This document shows positions 24,537 to 34,183 of a DNA stretch of 64,000 bases, piece by piece. Position 1 is the stretch's first letter; every line of letters starts with the position of its first letter. The stretch covers positions 682,220 to 746,219 of the forward strand of contig JAJHZJ010000121.1 of the NCBI GenBank assembly GCA_023548195.1, given 5' to 3'. The notes under the pieces are model-generated. The model worked only from the letters and a program-made list of their open reading frames with translations. It did no database searches and was not told the origin of the DNA. Both the position numbers and the translations under genes were made by a program. Source of the stretch: Bettongia penicillata ogilbyi. Its lineage: Eukaryota; Chordata; Mammalia; Diprotodontia; Potoroidae.

Positions 24537-24810
24537 AAGAATTATAGATTTAGAGCTGGAAGAAACCGTAGAGAATATCCGGTCCATGCCCCTGTATTAC
24601 AGAGGAAATAGAGATCTTAACTTGTTCAAGATCAGACAAATGTCCTTAACATGTCCTTGACTCACAAGCCAGCGTCCATTTCAGTGAGTTGTGTGATCTC
24701 TGAACTAACTTAGTAACTTGCCCATAGTCCAACAGCTAGCATGAGAGGCAAAATTTGAATCCAGGTCTCTCCACACTGCAAGTCCAGTGCTAGCTCTCTC
24801 TCTAAGTAGA
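24537..24810 (-). mobile_element. Two reversed SINE remnants
   Basis: 24537-24660 carries 'tagatttagagctggaagaa' and 'tgcccctgtattacagagga'. 24700-24810 carries 'cccatagtccaacagctagc' and 'aaaatttgaatccaggtctc'. Confidence 0.6.
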
Positions 24811-25237
24811 CAGGGTGGTTTATTATTATTATTGTTTGTTTTGTTTTATTTTACTTTGAAGCAACTTCCTTCCAGGGAAAAGCCAGGCCGAGGTTCTAAG
24901 AAGGAGGAAGCGTGGTCATGCTGTCTCATTTCTCACCAGGCTGTACTACTTTGAGGCTTCTCTTGACTGACTTCTCCACCGTTCCCATCATTACTGAAAT
25001 AACCTCAATCATCCTCTAAGACCTCCCCTGCCTTAGTTCTCCACCTCATCACTATCCTCTGCCTCTCTGATTGGAGAGTGGGGCCATGAACTTCAAACCT
25101 CCAATTAAAGAGAGAGCTCAGCTTGGACATCTCGTTTGTTACCAGACTGTCCTACTTTGGGACTTCTCTGACTGACTTCTCAAGCATGCCTTTCTTGTCC
25201 ACTCTCTCCGTTCTCTTCAGCTTCTTTTTCTTTCTCT

Positions 25238-25447
25238 CTTTTCTTTTTAATTTATGATCTAAAACAAGCATTTTCATAACATAGTACAATAAAAAAGATG
25301 ATTGTACATGAAACTGCAAATCTATGTACAACTTGCTATTTTTTTCAAATAGACAACAGAATTATCATATACATTTCTCTGTTTTCTCCCCACCCACCCT
25401 GACTTAGAGATGGCTGCCATTAGACACAAATATAGATAGATAGATAA

Positions 25448-25488
<41 letters not shown>

Positions 25489-25600
25489 CAAATAGATTCT
25501 ATACATAATTCTATTTATCAGTTCTTTCTCAATGCAGATAACATCTATCTTCATATATCCTTTATAGTTAAATTGGTTATTTATAATAGACAAAGTAACT
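25238..25600 (-). mobile_element. Probable L1 3' UTR fragment
   Basis: 'aatttatgatctaaaacaag' and 'gatgattgtacatgaaactg' resemble a marsupial L1 3' UTR in reverse. The call is from memory and tentative. Confidence 0.45.
25433..25497. repeat. (GATA)n microsatellite
   Basis: About 15 GATA units with one AATA interruption near the start. Confidence 0.97.
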
Positions 25601-25814
25601 TCCTTGTTTTCCTCCATTAGACTGTAAGTTCTTTGAAGTCAGGGACTTACTTTTTTCGTGTATTTGTATCCCCCCTACTTAGTATGGTACCTGGCCCATA
25701 GTAGAGATTTAATAAACATTTATTGACTATACTAGAGTCCATGCCCACCAGGGAGCTTGGTATGCTGGTGTTCGGGTGGAGAGATGTGCTGGCTCTCCTG
25801 CATCCAAAACAAAG

Positions 25815-26115
25815 AACCAAGCCAGTAAGTTGAGAGCTGTTAGGCTTGGTGATATTTGACTGTCTTGCTTTGCTATTGTTGCTTACACTAGCTTTCTCTT
25901 AAGTTAAATGATTCCTAGAACCACATACCTTATACCTACCCACAGTATTTCCTTTAATGTGGGAACTCTACCTCTTATATAAGTCAAAGGGTTGAACTAG
26001 ATGAAATATGCAGAGATCTCTTTCAGCTTTAATGTAAAACTAGATAATCATCTATGCTTTTAATTCACTTTGAAGATGTAATGTAAGCTTTTGACTTTGA
26101 ATGAGAAGAGAAAGC
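25815..26115. repeat. Unnamed repeat, copy A
   Basis: Aligns by eye with 26893-27450. Shared blocks include 'gttgcttacactagc', 'gattcctagaaccacatacc', 'ccttatacctaccca' and 'tatgcttttaattcactttg'. Family not recognised. See findings. Confidence 0.7.
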
Positions 26116-26573
26116 CAGACACAGAAGAAAGGTGTTGATAAGACCAAGGTGAAGGCTGAGAGCAGGTGACCACACTAGTCTGAGCCCAAGGCGTAGGGAG
26201 CTGACCAGGAATCCAGTGCTGCAGTGGTTGATGAAGGTTCAATGCCAAACTTATTTCTCCCTTTGCCTTGCTCCCCTACAATGCTGCCCCAGAAAGTTTC
26301 TGTCTAATCATTTTCTTTCTCATTTTCCCCTGCTCCTGATTGGGAGAAGGGGTGAGGAGAGAATAAGTGTGGATGCCCCAACACTCACCACTTGGAAGTC
26401 TCATTATAGCCTGTCACAGTTTAATGTCTATACATGTTTTAGAGCTATTTGATAATACTGTAAAATATATATGGCCATTTGCAAAATTCTAAGTGTATGG
26501 TTTTAGATTGAGAAAGAAGATACTAATTCAAAGGGAAAGAGTTTCCTCAGTTCAGGATAGGTTGGGAGTTAGT
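26116..26573. other. Unassigned sequence between the two repeat copies
   Basis: Part of 26280-26400 resembles L2 3' UTR (tcctgattgggagaaggggt). Not secure. Confidence 0.35.
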
Positions 26574-26809
26574 TGAGAGAGAGAGAGAGAGAGGAAAGGA
26601 GAAGAGGTGAGAGGGGAGAGGAAAGGAGAGGGAAGGAGAAGAAAGGAAAGGGGAGAAGAGGGGAGAGCAGAAAGAGAGGAGAGAGGAGGAGAGGGAAAAG
26701 GAAAAGAGAGGGGAGAGGCAAGGGGAGGGGAGGAAAAGAAAGCAAAGGGGAGGAGAGGGGAGAAGAGGGGAGAGGGGAGAGGGGAGAGAGAGGAGAGAGG
26801 AAAGGAGAG
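26574..26809. repeat. Polypurine (GA/GGA) tract
   Basis: About 235 bases almost entirely A and G on the plus strand, with no regular unit apart from a short (GA)n start. The frames on both strands are compositional artefacts. Confidence 0.97.
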
Positions 26810-26892
26810 TTTCTGAAATTTTAGAAGTATAATATTCCAAAGTATAATCTAGGCTGCTCTTTTGAACTTTGAAAGAGACTTAACAAGGAAGC

Positions 26893-27450
26893 AAGGCAAT
26901 TCAGTTGAGAAGTGCTGAACTTGGTGCTCTTTGACCAAGTGCCCATTTGGTACTGTTGCTTATACCAAGCCTTCCCTTAAACTGAAAGACTCCTAGAAAT
27001 ATGTGCCTTATACATACCCATTTGTTGAGTGTTTTATGTTGTGTCTGACTCTTCGTGATGCCATTTGGGGTTTTCTTGGCAAAGAAACTGAAGTGGTTTG
27101 CCATTTCCTTCTCCAGCTTTTTCCTTTACAGATGAGTAACAGGAGTAAACAGGTTTAAGTGACTTGATCAAGGTCACACAGCTACTAAGTGTCTGAGATC
27201 CAATTTGAACTCAGGTCCTCTCGACTCCAGGGCCAGCACTCTATATACTGCTCCACCTAGCTGCCCACATAATCGGAGAATCCCCATTATGTGTGAGGAT
27301 CCCACCTCTTCCATAAATCAAAGGACTACACAAGATGACCTATATGGAAGACACTTCCATCTCTCATGTAATACCACATATTAGTGACTATGCTTTTAAT
27401 TCACTTTGCAGATAGAATTTAGGGTCTTGATTTTGAGTAATAGATGTGAG
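26893..27450. repeat. Unnamed repeat, copy B, split by a SINE
   Basis: Homologous to 25815-26115: 'tgttgcttataccaagc', 'gactcctagaaatatgtgcc', 'cttatacatacccat', then after the SINE 'cccacctcttccataaatca' and 'tatgcttttaattcactttg'. Confidence 0.7.
27024..27268 (-). mobile_element. MAR1-like CORE-SINE
   Basis: Reverse-complement copy: tail 'gtgtctgactcttcgtgatg', 'ttggggttttcttggcaaag', 'gtggtttgccatttccttct', core 'aaggtcacacagctactaag', and head 'gctccacctagctgccc'. It interrupts repeat copy B. Confidence 0.92.
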
Positions 27451-27854
27451 TATGGACAGGGAAGGAGAGAGAAGGAAGAGACTAATAGTAAGAGTATGGC
27501 AGATGGAGAAGGTAAAGAGAAAGAAGTAAAGACAAAAAGAAGATGGAGACAAGCATGGAGAGAGAAGAAAAAGGAATCTGATTGCTCAGGAGAGAGTCAC
27601 AACGAGGAAAGCTCAGCACATTTCAAAGAATAAATTTCTTTTTACTCTTGGGCTGTGGCTTTATTATCACCATTTATCAATGCCATATGAAATTCCACTT
27701 AGCTGACGAATCACTCTATAATTTCAATTTATCTTCAATTTATCTTTATCTTTTAAAAAAAACCTTTGAATAGAATAATCTTTGGGGTCTATCAGGACCT
27801 ATCTGGATGTCAGAAAGTTCTTGGAGTGACATTTCCCACCATGAGCCACAAAGA
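27451..27854. other. Unassigned purine-rich sequence
   Basis: The 75-codon frame at 27406-27633 is Lys/Glu/Arg rich because the DNA is purine-rich. No gene is supported. Confidence 0.4.
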
Positions 27855-27965
27855 CTCAAATCAACAAGCATTTATTAAGCACCTTCTGCATGCAAGGCAT
27901 TGTTCCAAGCATTGAAGATACAAAGACAAGTATTAAACAGTCTCAGCCTTTGGGGAACTTATATT
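27855..27965 (-). mobile_element. L2 3' terminus
   Basis: 'caacaagcatttattaagca', 'ccttctgcatgcaaggcatt' and 'ttggggaacttatattccct' are a reversed L2 end. Confidence 0.85.
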
Positions 27966-28044
27966 CCCTTAAGACATCAAGGTGTGAGAAGAACAATTAT
28001 ATCATACCTTAAGGTTTGCAAAGCAAAAAATACTATATTTTTCT

Positions 28045-28380
28045 CCATTTACTAGTATTTTATTTTTTCCAATTACATGTAAAGATAGTTTCCAACATTC
28101 ACTTTGAAAAGATTTTTAGTTCCAATTTTTTTTCTGCTTTCTTCCCTCCCCAAGATGGTAAAAAATCTGATCTAGGGTATCCATGTACAATCATATTAAA
28201 TGTATTTCCACATTAGTCATGTTGCGAAAGAAGAATCAGAACAAAAGGGAAAAATCATGAGAAAGAAAAAATGTTTTAAAAGAGCAAATAGTATGCTTTC
28301 ATCTGCAATCAGACTCTACAGTTCTTTCTCTAGATGAAGATAATATTTTTCATCCTTAATCTTTTGGCATTATCTTAGAT
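28045..28380 (-). mobile_element. L1 3' end, 5'-truncated
   Basis: 'ccaattacatgtaaagatag', 'ttccacattagtcatgttgc' and 'agactctacagttctttctc' are the reverse complement of the L1 3' UTR at 29310-29606. Confidence 0.85.
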
Positions 28381-28394
28381 CATTGTATTAAAAA

Positions 28395-28575
28395 TGGTTT
28401 TTGATTGGATCTTCACTATGACCTGGTGACGTAGGTCATCAGTCCCAACTTACAGATAGGGAAACTGAGACTCAGAAAGGTTAAGTGATGTATACAGGAT
28501 CACACAAATAGTAAGTGCTAGAAGTGGGATTTGTACCGAGGTCTTCTTGGCTCAATGGTTAGCACTCTAGCTACT
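28395..28575 (-). mobile_element. MIR-like SINE
   Basis: 'acttacagatagggaaactg', 'agactcagaaaggttaagtg' and 'ggatcacacaaatagtaagt' in reversed MIR order with a recognisable head. Confidence 0.8.
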
Positions 28576-28639
28576 ATATCACACAACCTCTCAAGAGCAG
28601 ATCTGTAAGTAATGTCTCTAGTGTAAGTGACTAATAATG

Positions 28640-28692
28640 CTGTGCCACATGGACTTGCACATAGAAAACACTTAATAAACATTTGTTGAATG
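28640..28692 (+). mobile_element. L2 3' terminus, short
   Basis: 'cttgcacatagaaaacactt' followed by 'aataaacatttgttgaatgg'. Confidence 0.65.
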
Positions 28693-28699
28693 GAATGGA

Positions 28700-28828
28700 A
28701 CATCAAACTCTCTGTGTTACCTTAGACAAAAACTTAATTTCTCAGAGTCTCAGTTTCTCCATCTGTAAAATGAGAGGGTTTGTTAGATGAACTGTAGGTT
28801 CTTTCCAGCTCTAAAATTTTATGGTTCC
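28700..28828 (+). mobile_element. CORE-SINE split by an L1 insertion
   Basis: 'tctcagagtctcagtttctc', 'catctgtaaaatgagagggt' and 'gttctttccagctctaaaat' are the sense 3' part of a Ther/MIR-like SINE. Its last bases reappear after the L1 as a target duplication at 29607-29622. Confidence 0.8.
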
Positions 28829-29606
28829 ACTAATACATTGTTGGAGGAGTTGTGAATTGATCCAACCATTCTGGAGAGCAATTTGGAATCATGCCCAAAG
28901 GGCTATAGAAATGTGCATATCCAGCGATGCCACTACTAGGTCTGTATCCCAAAAAGATCATAAAAAAGGGGAAAGGACCTAGATGTACAAAAATATTTAT
29001 AGCAGCTCTTTGTGTAGTGAGAAAGAATTGGAAACTGAGGGGATGCCCATCAACTGGGGAATGACTGAACAAGTAGTGGTATATGAATGTAATGGAATGG
29101 TATTCTGCTATAAGAAATGATGTTCAGGTAGATTTCAGAAAAAACCTGGAAAGATTTATATGAACTGCTGCTGAGGGAAGTGAATAGATTGAGGAGAACA
29201 TTGTACATAGTAATAGTAGCATTATGTGATGATCAACTTTGATAGATTTAGCTCTTCTCAGCAATACAATAATTTAAGACAATTCCAAAAGATTCATGAT
29301 GGAAAATGCTCTCCACATCCAGAGAAAGAACTATGGAGTCTGGTCTGAATGCAGATCGAGGCATACTATTTTTTCTCTCTTCTTTTCTTTCTTGTGATTT
29401 TTCTCTTTTGTTCTGATTCCACTTTCACAACATGACTAATATGGAAATATGTTTAGCCTGTATCAGATTGCTTGCCATCTTGTAGAAGAAATAGAGAAGG
29501 AAGGGAGAAAAAAAAATGGAACTCAAAAATCTTATAAAAGTGAATGTTGAAAGCTATCTTTACATGTAACTGGAAAAAATAAAATACTTTTAAGTGGAAA
29601 TAAAAT
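28829..29606 (+). mobile_element. L1, 5'-truncated, with 16-bp target duplication
   Basis: Covers the ORF2 C-terminus ('aactggggaatgactgaaca') and the 3' UTR to an A-rich tail with AATAAA-like motifs. It is flanked by AAAATTTTATGGTTCC (28813-28828) and AAAATTCTATGGTTCC (29607-29622), one mismatch in 16. Translated remnants include IAALCVVRKNWKLRGCPS, typical of the L1 ORF2 end. Confidence 0.95.
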
Positions 29607-29622
29607 AAAATTCTATGGTTCC

Positions 29623-30267
29623 TATAGCTCCTTAATTGAAATTCTCGTAATAAGAAAAAGGCGATTTTAGTATCTGAAATGAAGGAAGCCAAGAAAGAAT
29701 TGGAAAGGAGACTGGAAAACCTCATGACCCTGAGGATAAATCTTGTCTTCCTTTGAATTTTGCTGGTGTAACAATGCCTGATTCTGAACCCTAAGAAAGA
29801 AAGAGAAGAATGATAGCATTAAAAATATATGTGTGTGTGCCCTCTTTAAGAAAAAAAAATCAACCGTAATATATGCAGATCTGCAGTGAGATCTCTGTCT
29901 GATGGGCAGAGGGATTGTGGGAAGAAATTTCTGGCATTGGATAAATAGGAAGGGAAGGAGAAACAGTTCATGAATAGCTGCACAAACATCCCAGAGCCAC
30001 AAGCTAGTACAGTAACCAGAGCAACCCCAGAGATGAGAGACAGGTGGTAACAGAGAGGGACCAAAGACAGGGATAGCTTGTTTATTCTTGAAGTATAAAA
30101 GGCTGAGGACATCAAGGATGAGCAATAATTTCCTTTCATCTAAATGTGAAGGGACAGACCTATCTCAGTTGACCTCTGACTTCTCTGGCAGCATCCCCAC
30201 TGTCTTTGGACCCTGCTGAGACCTAATCAACCCTGGAAGACTTCAAATGCTGACAGTAACAATCTAC
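29623..30267. other. Unassigned sequence with a strong TATA-box match
   Basis: TATAAAAGG occurs at 30094-30102 in otherwise unassigned, slightly more GC-rich sequence. The 152-codon minus-strand frame at 29667-30125 has no recognisable domain and I treat it as chance. Confidence 0.35.
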
Positions 30268-30388
30268 TAATTTCAATATTAAATAATAAATTAAATATTT
30301 AAACTAAAATCTAATGATTTAAATGTTAATTTAAAATCAAATTAAATAATTTAAATAAAAATAAGCTTAAATAAAAAATATCATTTCC
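30268..30388. repeat. AT-rich low-complexity tract
   Basis: About 120 bases of taaat/attta combinations with only a few G or C bases. Confidence 0.85.
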
Positions 30389-30974
30389 CTAGAGCATTTA
30401 AAACCTTTATTTACACATTATTAAGTCCTTGACAGGAGTTTAAAAAGCACAGCTGAGAGAACATAAGTGCAGTTGCATTCCAAAACTCAGTGTATCTGTG
30501 GGCTCATCCATGTGGACAAGTCTTCCTCTAATACAGCTTATGACTCATTCATGGGTGCTCATCCTGTGTTTCTCTAAGCATGTCCTTCCAAAATGTTACC
30601 ACCTAAATATTCTGGGGGCCCTTCTGATATTAAAACAGGGGGCTTTTGATTTAGAGAGAAGCTTAGGTTCAGTAAAAGAACTATATGATTTCCCAAAGAG
30701 CCAAGCAAACTGCTTTCCATCTCCAGTTCAAGTCTAGAACCAAGTCAAGATCCATATGCAGTGTCTGTCCGAGAAATAAATACTGAAAGATGAGTTCCAT
30801 AGATTGTCTAAGTGCATATTATAGTTTGGAAATGGGTATTCTTCAGCTACTTTGTTTTTCCTGTGTGGGTCGTCAGGCCAAATTCTTAACAAATATATCC
30901 TAATTAGTGCAAATAATGAATCTTATGAAATAGTAACACTATTTGAATTCACACTATTCAAAGTAATAGTTACA
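30389..30974. other. Unassigned sequence
   Basis: No repeat or gene recognised. Confidence 0.4.
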
Positions 30975-31118
30975 AGGACCAATGAGGTGGCTGAGTACCA
31001 GCCCTGGAATGGGGAGGACCTGAGCTCAAAACCAGCCTAACTAGCTGTGTGACCCTAGGAAAGTCACTTAACCCCAGCTGACTTGTGACAAAATAAAATA
31101 AAACAAACAAAAAACCAA
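30975..31118 (+). mobile_element. WSINE-like SINE with A-rich tail
   Basis: 'caatgaggtggctgagtacc', 'ggaggacctgagctcaaaac', 'ctagctgtgtgaccctagga' and an A-rich tail (aaaataaaataaaacaaac). Probable target duplication: TAATAGTTAC on the left against TAACAGTTAT on the right. Confidence 0.85.
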
Positions 31119-31429
31119 AATAACAGTTATATAAAACAAAGTTATTGGTTTCAATCCAATAAAAATATTCAACGAAAATTCAAATAATGTGACCACTTCG
31201 TCAATGTCATAATTATCACTAACTGAGGGCCTAGTTCTAAGGGTTCTGCAACAGGCAGAGACCTGATGCAAGAATCACAAAGCATTATAAATAGGAACAA
31301 GAGTCTTGTAATATATTAGTAATTAGTAATACATTATGTATATATAGTAATATAGCTATCTTTGTGTGTGGCTCCTGGAGAGTCAGTAAAGATCCAATTA
31401 TCTAAACTGTGCATAAGTGAGTAGATCAT
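31119..31429. other. Unassigned AT-rich sequence
   Basis: No feature recognised. Confidence 0.35.
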
Positions 31430-31770
31430 AGAGTTACAGTTAGAGCTAAGAAGGGTTCCTTAAAGGCCATCTTAGTCCAACCCCTTTATCTTAGCATTTA
31501 TTGAATATTTTAAGGTTTTTTTTTACATTTGGCCCTAACAACTCTGGGAGGTAAGTACTGTTATTATTCCAATTTTAAAGATGATGGAATTGAGACTCAC
31601 CGATGATAAGTGACCTGCCAGGTCACATAGCTAGTAAGTGTCCTTCATTTTATAGATGAGGAAACTGAGGCTCCAAAACATTTAATGACTTGCCCAAGGT
31701 CATACTGGTAGAAAGTAGCCAAGGCAAGCTTGAACTCAGGTCCTGTGACTCCAAATTCACCATTGCTTCC
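31430..31770 (-). mobile_element. SINE nested in a SINE
   Basis: Outer reversed Ther/MIR-like SINE begins 'catagagttacagttagagc' and 'cttagtccaacccctttatc' and resumes at about 31642 'attttatagatgaggaaact'. A second reversed MIR lies between ('agcatttattgaatatttta', 'ctaacaactctgggaggtaa', 'aggtcacatagctagtaagt'). Confidence 0.75.
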
Positions 31771-31789
31771 ATACTGACTCTATTTAAGT

Positions 31790-31930
31790 CTTAGAACTGA
31801 GTCTCAGAAAAGTTCAACGATTTGCCTTTAGTTAAATAACTACTAAGGATCAGATGATGGTATTTGAACTCGGAATTTCTGTGTCTGATCAACATCCCAA
31901 CGATGTAACGCTGAGCTAAGCCACCTAACT
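31790..31930 (-). mobile_element. Degraded reversed SINE
   Basis: 'aactgagtctcagaaaagtt' and 'tgatggtatttgaactcgga' with head 'tgagctaagccacctaactt'. Confidence 0.65.
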
Positions 31931-31934
31931 TCTT

Positions 31935-32035
31935 GGGCCAGCTCTCTAAGACTTTAAGCTGTAGAACAGGTGTTGACCTGCACCAGGAGAGAGCCTTTCC
32001 TCATCTGGGCATCATACCAGTGCAATCACAGGTCA
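31935..32035 (+). mobile_element. SINE 3' tail of the variant type
   Basis: 'gactttaagctgtagaacag' and 'ttcctcatctgggcatcata' match the tail type seen at 21690-21745. Confidence 0.5.
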
Positions 32036-32274
32036 GCCTTGATCTCCGTCCCTATTCTGTCTTGCTTACAAAGCCATCATTCCATCCACTAGGCCATGCT
32101 GATGCCCAGCTACTGCTTGCAGATTCACTCTTGTTATTTATAGCCATACCGCATATGTCATAACAAGGCAGCCACCAGCGTGACAGAAAAGTCTTGCAAA
32201 GTATCTAAGAAAATCATTAATCTGACAAAAATGGAATGGAAGCCACAAAATTTGCAAGAGTCCATAATTACTTT
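32036..32274. other. Unassigned spacer
   Basis: No feature recognised. Confidence 0.3.
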
Positions 32275-32828
32275 GATCAGCTCCCCATTCCTCCTATTCA
32301 ATAAACTCTGGTGGCTGCCTATCACTTCCAGGATACATTAAATACAAAATTTACTATTTGGCATTTGAAGTTTTTCATAATATGGCTCCCTCCTACCTTT
32401 CAGATTTCTTCCATTGTACTTGTTCTCACATAATCTGGGCATCAGGGGCAGAGGCCTCTTTGTTGTTATTCCAAAAAGACACTCCTCCCAACTCTAAACA
32501 TTTTCATTGACTGGCCCCCAAGCCTGGGAATCTCTCCCTTTTCTTCCCCTTCTTTTCCCTTCCATGACTTTTTGTGAAGTTCCAGCTAAAATCTCACCTC
32601 CTCCAAGAAGACTTTCTGAATGCCTTCTTACTTCCAGTACCTTCCATTTGCTGATCATCTCTCATTTATCATGTAGATAGATTGTCTTCATGTAGTTGCT
32701 TGCATGTTACTTCCCCCATGATAGAAAGCAGAAATGCGTTTGTTTCCTTTCTCTGTATCCTCAGTGCCTAGCAAAGTGCGGAGCACACAGTAGGAGTTTA
32801 ATAAATGCCTGTTGACTGAATGACTGAT
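32275..32828 (+). mobile_element. L2, about 550 bp of the 3' end
   Basis: 'ctggtggctgcctatcactt', 'cacctcctccaagaagactt', 'tcctcagtgcctagcaaagt' and 'cacagtaggagtttaataaa' run in order to the terminal 'tgttgactgaatgactga'. The best-preserved L2 terminus in the window. Confidence 0.92.
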
Positions 32829-33059
32829 TTCCAGAACATGCCCTACACCTTCCACATTTCTGAACATACTGTAAAGCTTTTTGCAAATGTTTCCTTGCAC
32901 ATACACTCTCCCATAAAAATAAACCAGGAAAGAATGGAAGAGAGAGATAAAATGCCTAAATTTCTTTCTAGCCCACTATCTAATTTTACTTGAGGTTCAC
33001 TACCTGATTTTCACAAGACTTTGAGTCCATCCCTCTTTTTACAGTTAGGACAGAAGTCT
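32829..33059. other. Unassigned spacer
   Basis: No feature recognised. Confidence 0.3.
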
Positions 33060-33250
33060 TTTTGTCATTATTATTTTACTTCTTTTCAGTGTTCTACAAT
33101 CACTTCCATATATTTTAGATTTTTCCTCTCCCTCCTCCACTTCCCCCCTACCTCTCCACTCCCTCCTTGAGATGGCATACAGTTTTATATAGGTTCTACA
33201 CATACATTTCTATTAAATACATTTTCATCTTAGTATGATAGAAATCTTAC
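33060..33250 (-). mobile_element. L1 3' end, 5'-truncated
   Basis: 'ttcagtgttctacaatcact', 'ttatataggttctacacata' and the pyrimidine tract match the same stretch at 44530-44680. Confidence 0.8.
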
Positions 33251-33265
33251 AAAAGGAACATTTCA

Positions 33266-33379
33266 TGGATAGAGCATGAGCCCTGGAGTCAGGAAGACTT
33301 GAATTCAAATCTGACCTCAGACACTAGCTGTGTGACCTTGGGTAAGTCATTTAACTCCATTTATCTTAAAAAAAAAAAA
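33266..33379 (+). mobile_element. WSINE-like SINE with perfect 15-bp target duplication
   Basis: 'gagccctggagtcaggaaga', 'tgacctcagacactagctgt', 'gaccttgggtaagtcattta' and a poly-A tail. AAAAGGAACATTTCA occurs at 33251-33265 and again at 33380-33394. The perfect duplication and clean A-tail suggest a comparatively recent L1-mediated insertion. Confidence 0.95.
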
Positions 33380-33394
33380 AAAAGGAACATTTCA

Positions 33395-33541
33395 CCGCAT
33401 GACCCAGTCAGTATCCAGTGGACAGTCCTCAGACTTGTGAATGAATACTTTATAGCCTCCAAAGACCAACCAGAAATTCGTGACCTTGATCCAGTGTTTC
33501 ATTTTGAATCTGATCATATTATGTTACTATTCTGTAAGTAG
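33395..33541 (+). other. Short open segment ending at a consensus splice donor
   Basis: An open frame reads through this segment with protein-like composition (WTVLRLVNEYF, then DLDPVFHFESDHIM) to TAG at 33539-33541. A GTAAGT donor lies at 33534-33539. No convincing acceptor lies immediately upstream, where the WSINE sits. I do not recognise the sequence. It may be chance or a decayed exon or repeat. Confidence 0.25.
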
Positions 33542-33905
33542 GAGTCTTCTTGGGAAAGGTTACACTCTCAGGCCTGAGAATGAATGACCCAAGAGGTCAA
33601 GGTAACATCCTACATGAATACAGCATTATTTCCTGTGTGTAGGCACCAGTCCAGAGCCTGGAGAAGATTGATTTCTTCTTAATTCTGAGACTTGACTAGG
33701 AGGCCAAATCTTGGAGGCCCTGGGCACAAAGCCCAAGCTTAATTGTTCCAAAAAAAGGATATCAAGTTACAATCACAAAAGCAAATAAGAGAGGACTGGA
33801 GTAGAAACAGAGGCGATTTCCCAATTTTGAAATTGGCCAGGACACTGGACACAGGACGCTATGGAAAAGGTCCCATAGGGCCTTTGAAGACCAAAAGTGG
33901 TCAGG
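33542..33905. other. Unassigned sequence
   Basis: The 80-codon frame at 33743-33985 runs into the MITE and is not supported as a gene. Confidence 0.35.
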
Positions 33906-33913
33906 ATCTAGGC

Positions 33914-34111
33914 CAAGGGTGGAGAACCTGTGGCCTCAAGGACACATGTGGTCTTCTAGGTCTTGGGGTGTGGCCTTTTGACTGAGTCCAAGTTTTACGG
34001 AACAAATCCTTTCATGAAGGAGATTTGTTCTGTCAAGTTTGAATTCAAAGGCCACACTTGAGGATCTAGAAGGTCATGTGTGGCCTTGAGGCCAGATGTT
34101 GCCCATCCCTG
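33914..34111. mobile_element. hAT-type palindromic MITE with perfect 8-bp target duplication
   Basis: A 198-bp near-palindrome. The left terminus 'caagggtggagaacctgtgg' pairs with the reverse complement of the right end 'gatgttgcccatccctg', and the centre has 'gaacaaatcctttcatga' opposite 'ggagatttgttc'. ATCTAGGC is present at 33906-33913 and 34112-34119. An 8-bp duplication is the hAT hallmark. No transposase is encoded. Confidence 0.95.
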
Positions 34112-34183
34112 ATCTAGGCTTTGAATTTCTATGTAAAAGAGTCTGCCCCTCTTACTTCTTCTCCACCAGAGGTGGGAGGCAGA

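Larger units (their letters stand above)
24930..25735 (+). mobile_element. L2 3' region interrupted by an L1 fragment
   Basis: The terminus at 25605-25735 is clear ('actgtaagttctttgaagtc', 'agtatggtacctggcccata'). 24930-25230 has the pyrimidine-rich character and 'ctctctgattggagag' motif I associate with L2 3' UTR. An L1-like block and a GATA array lie between. Confidence 0.5.

Noticed and set aside
25433..25497. Possible CRISPR-like regular array
   Set aside because: It is a plain (GATA)n microsatellite with no spacers.
26547..26840. Arg/Glu/Gly and Ser/Leu/Pro frames
   Set aside because: Products of the polypurine tract.
29667..30125. 152-codon minus-strand frame, the longest in the window
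   Set aside because: No domain, splice context or compositional sign of selection. It includes an A/T-run region and reads partly into the L1 flank.
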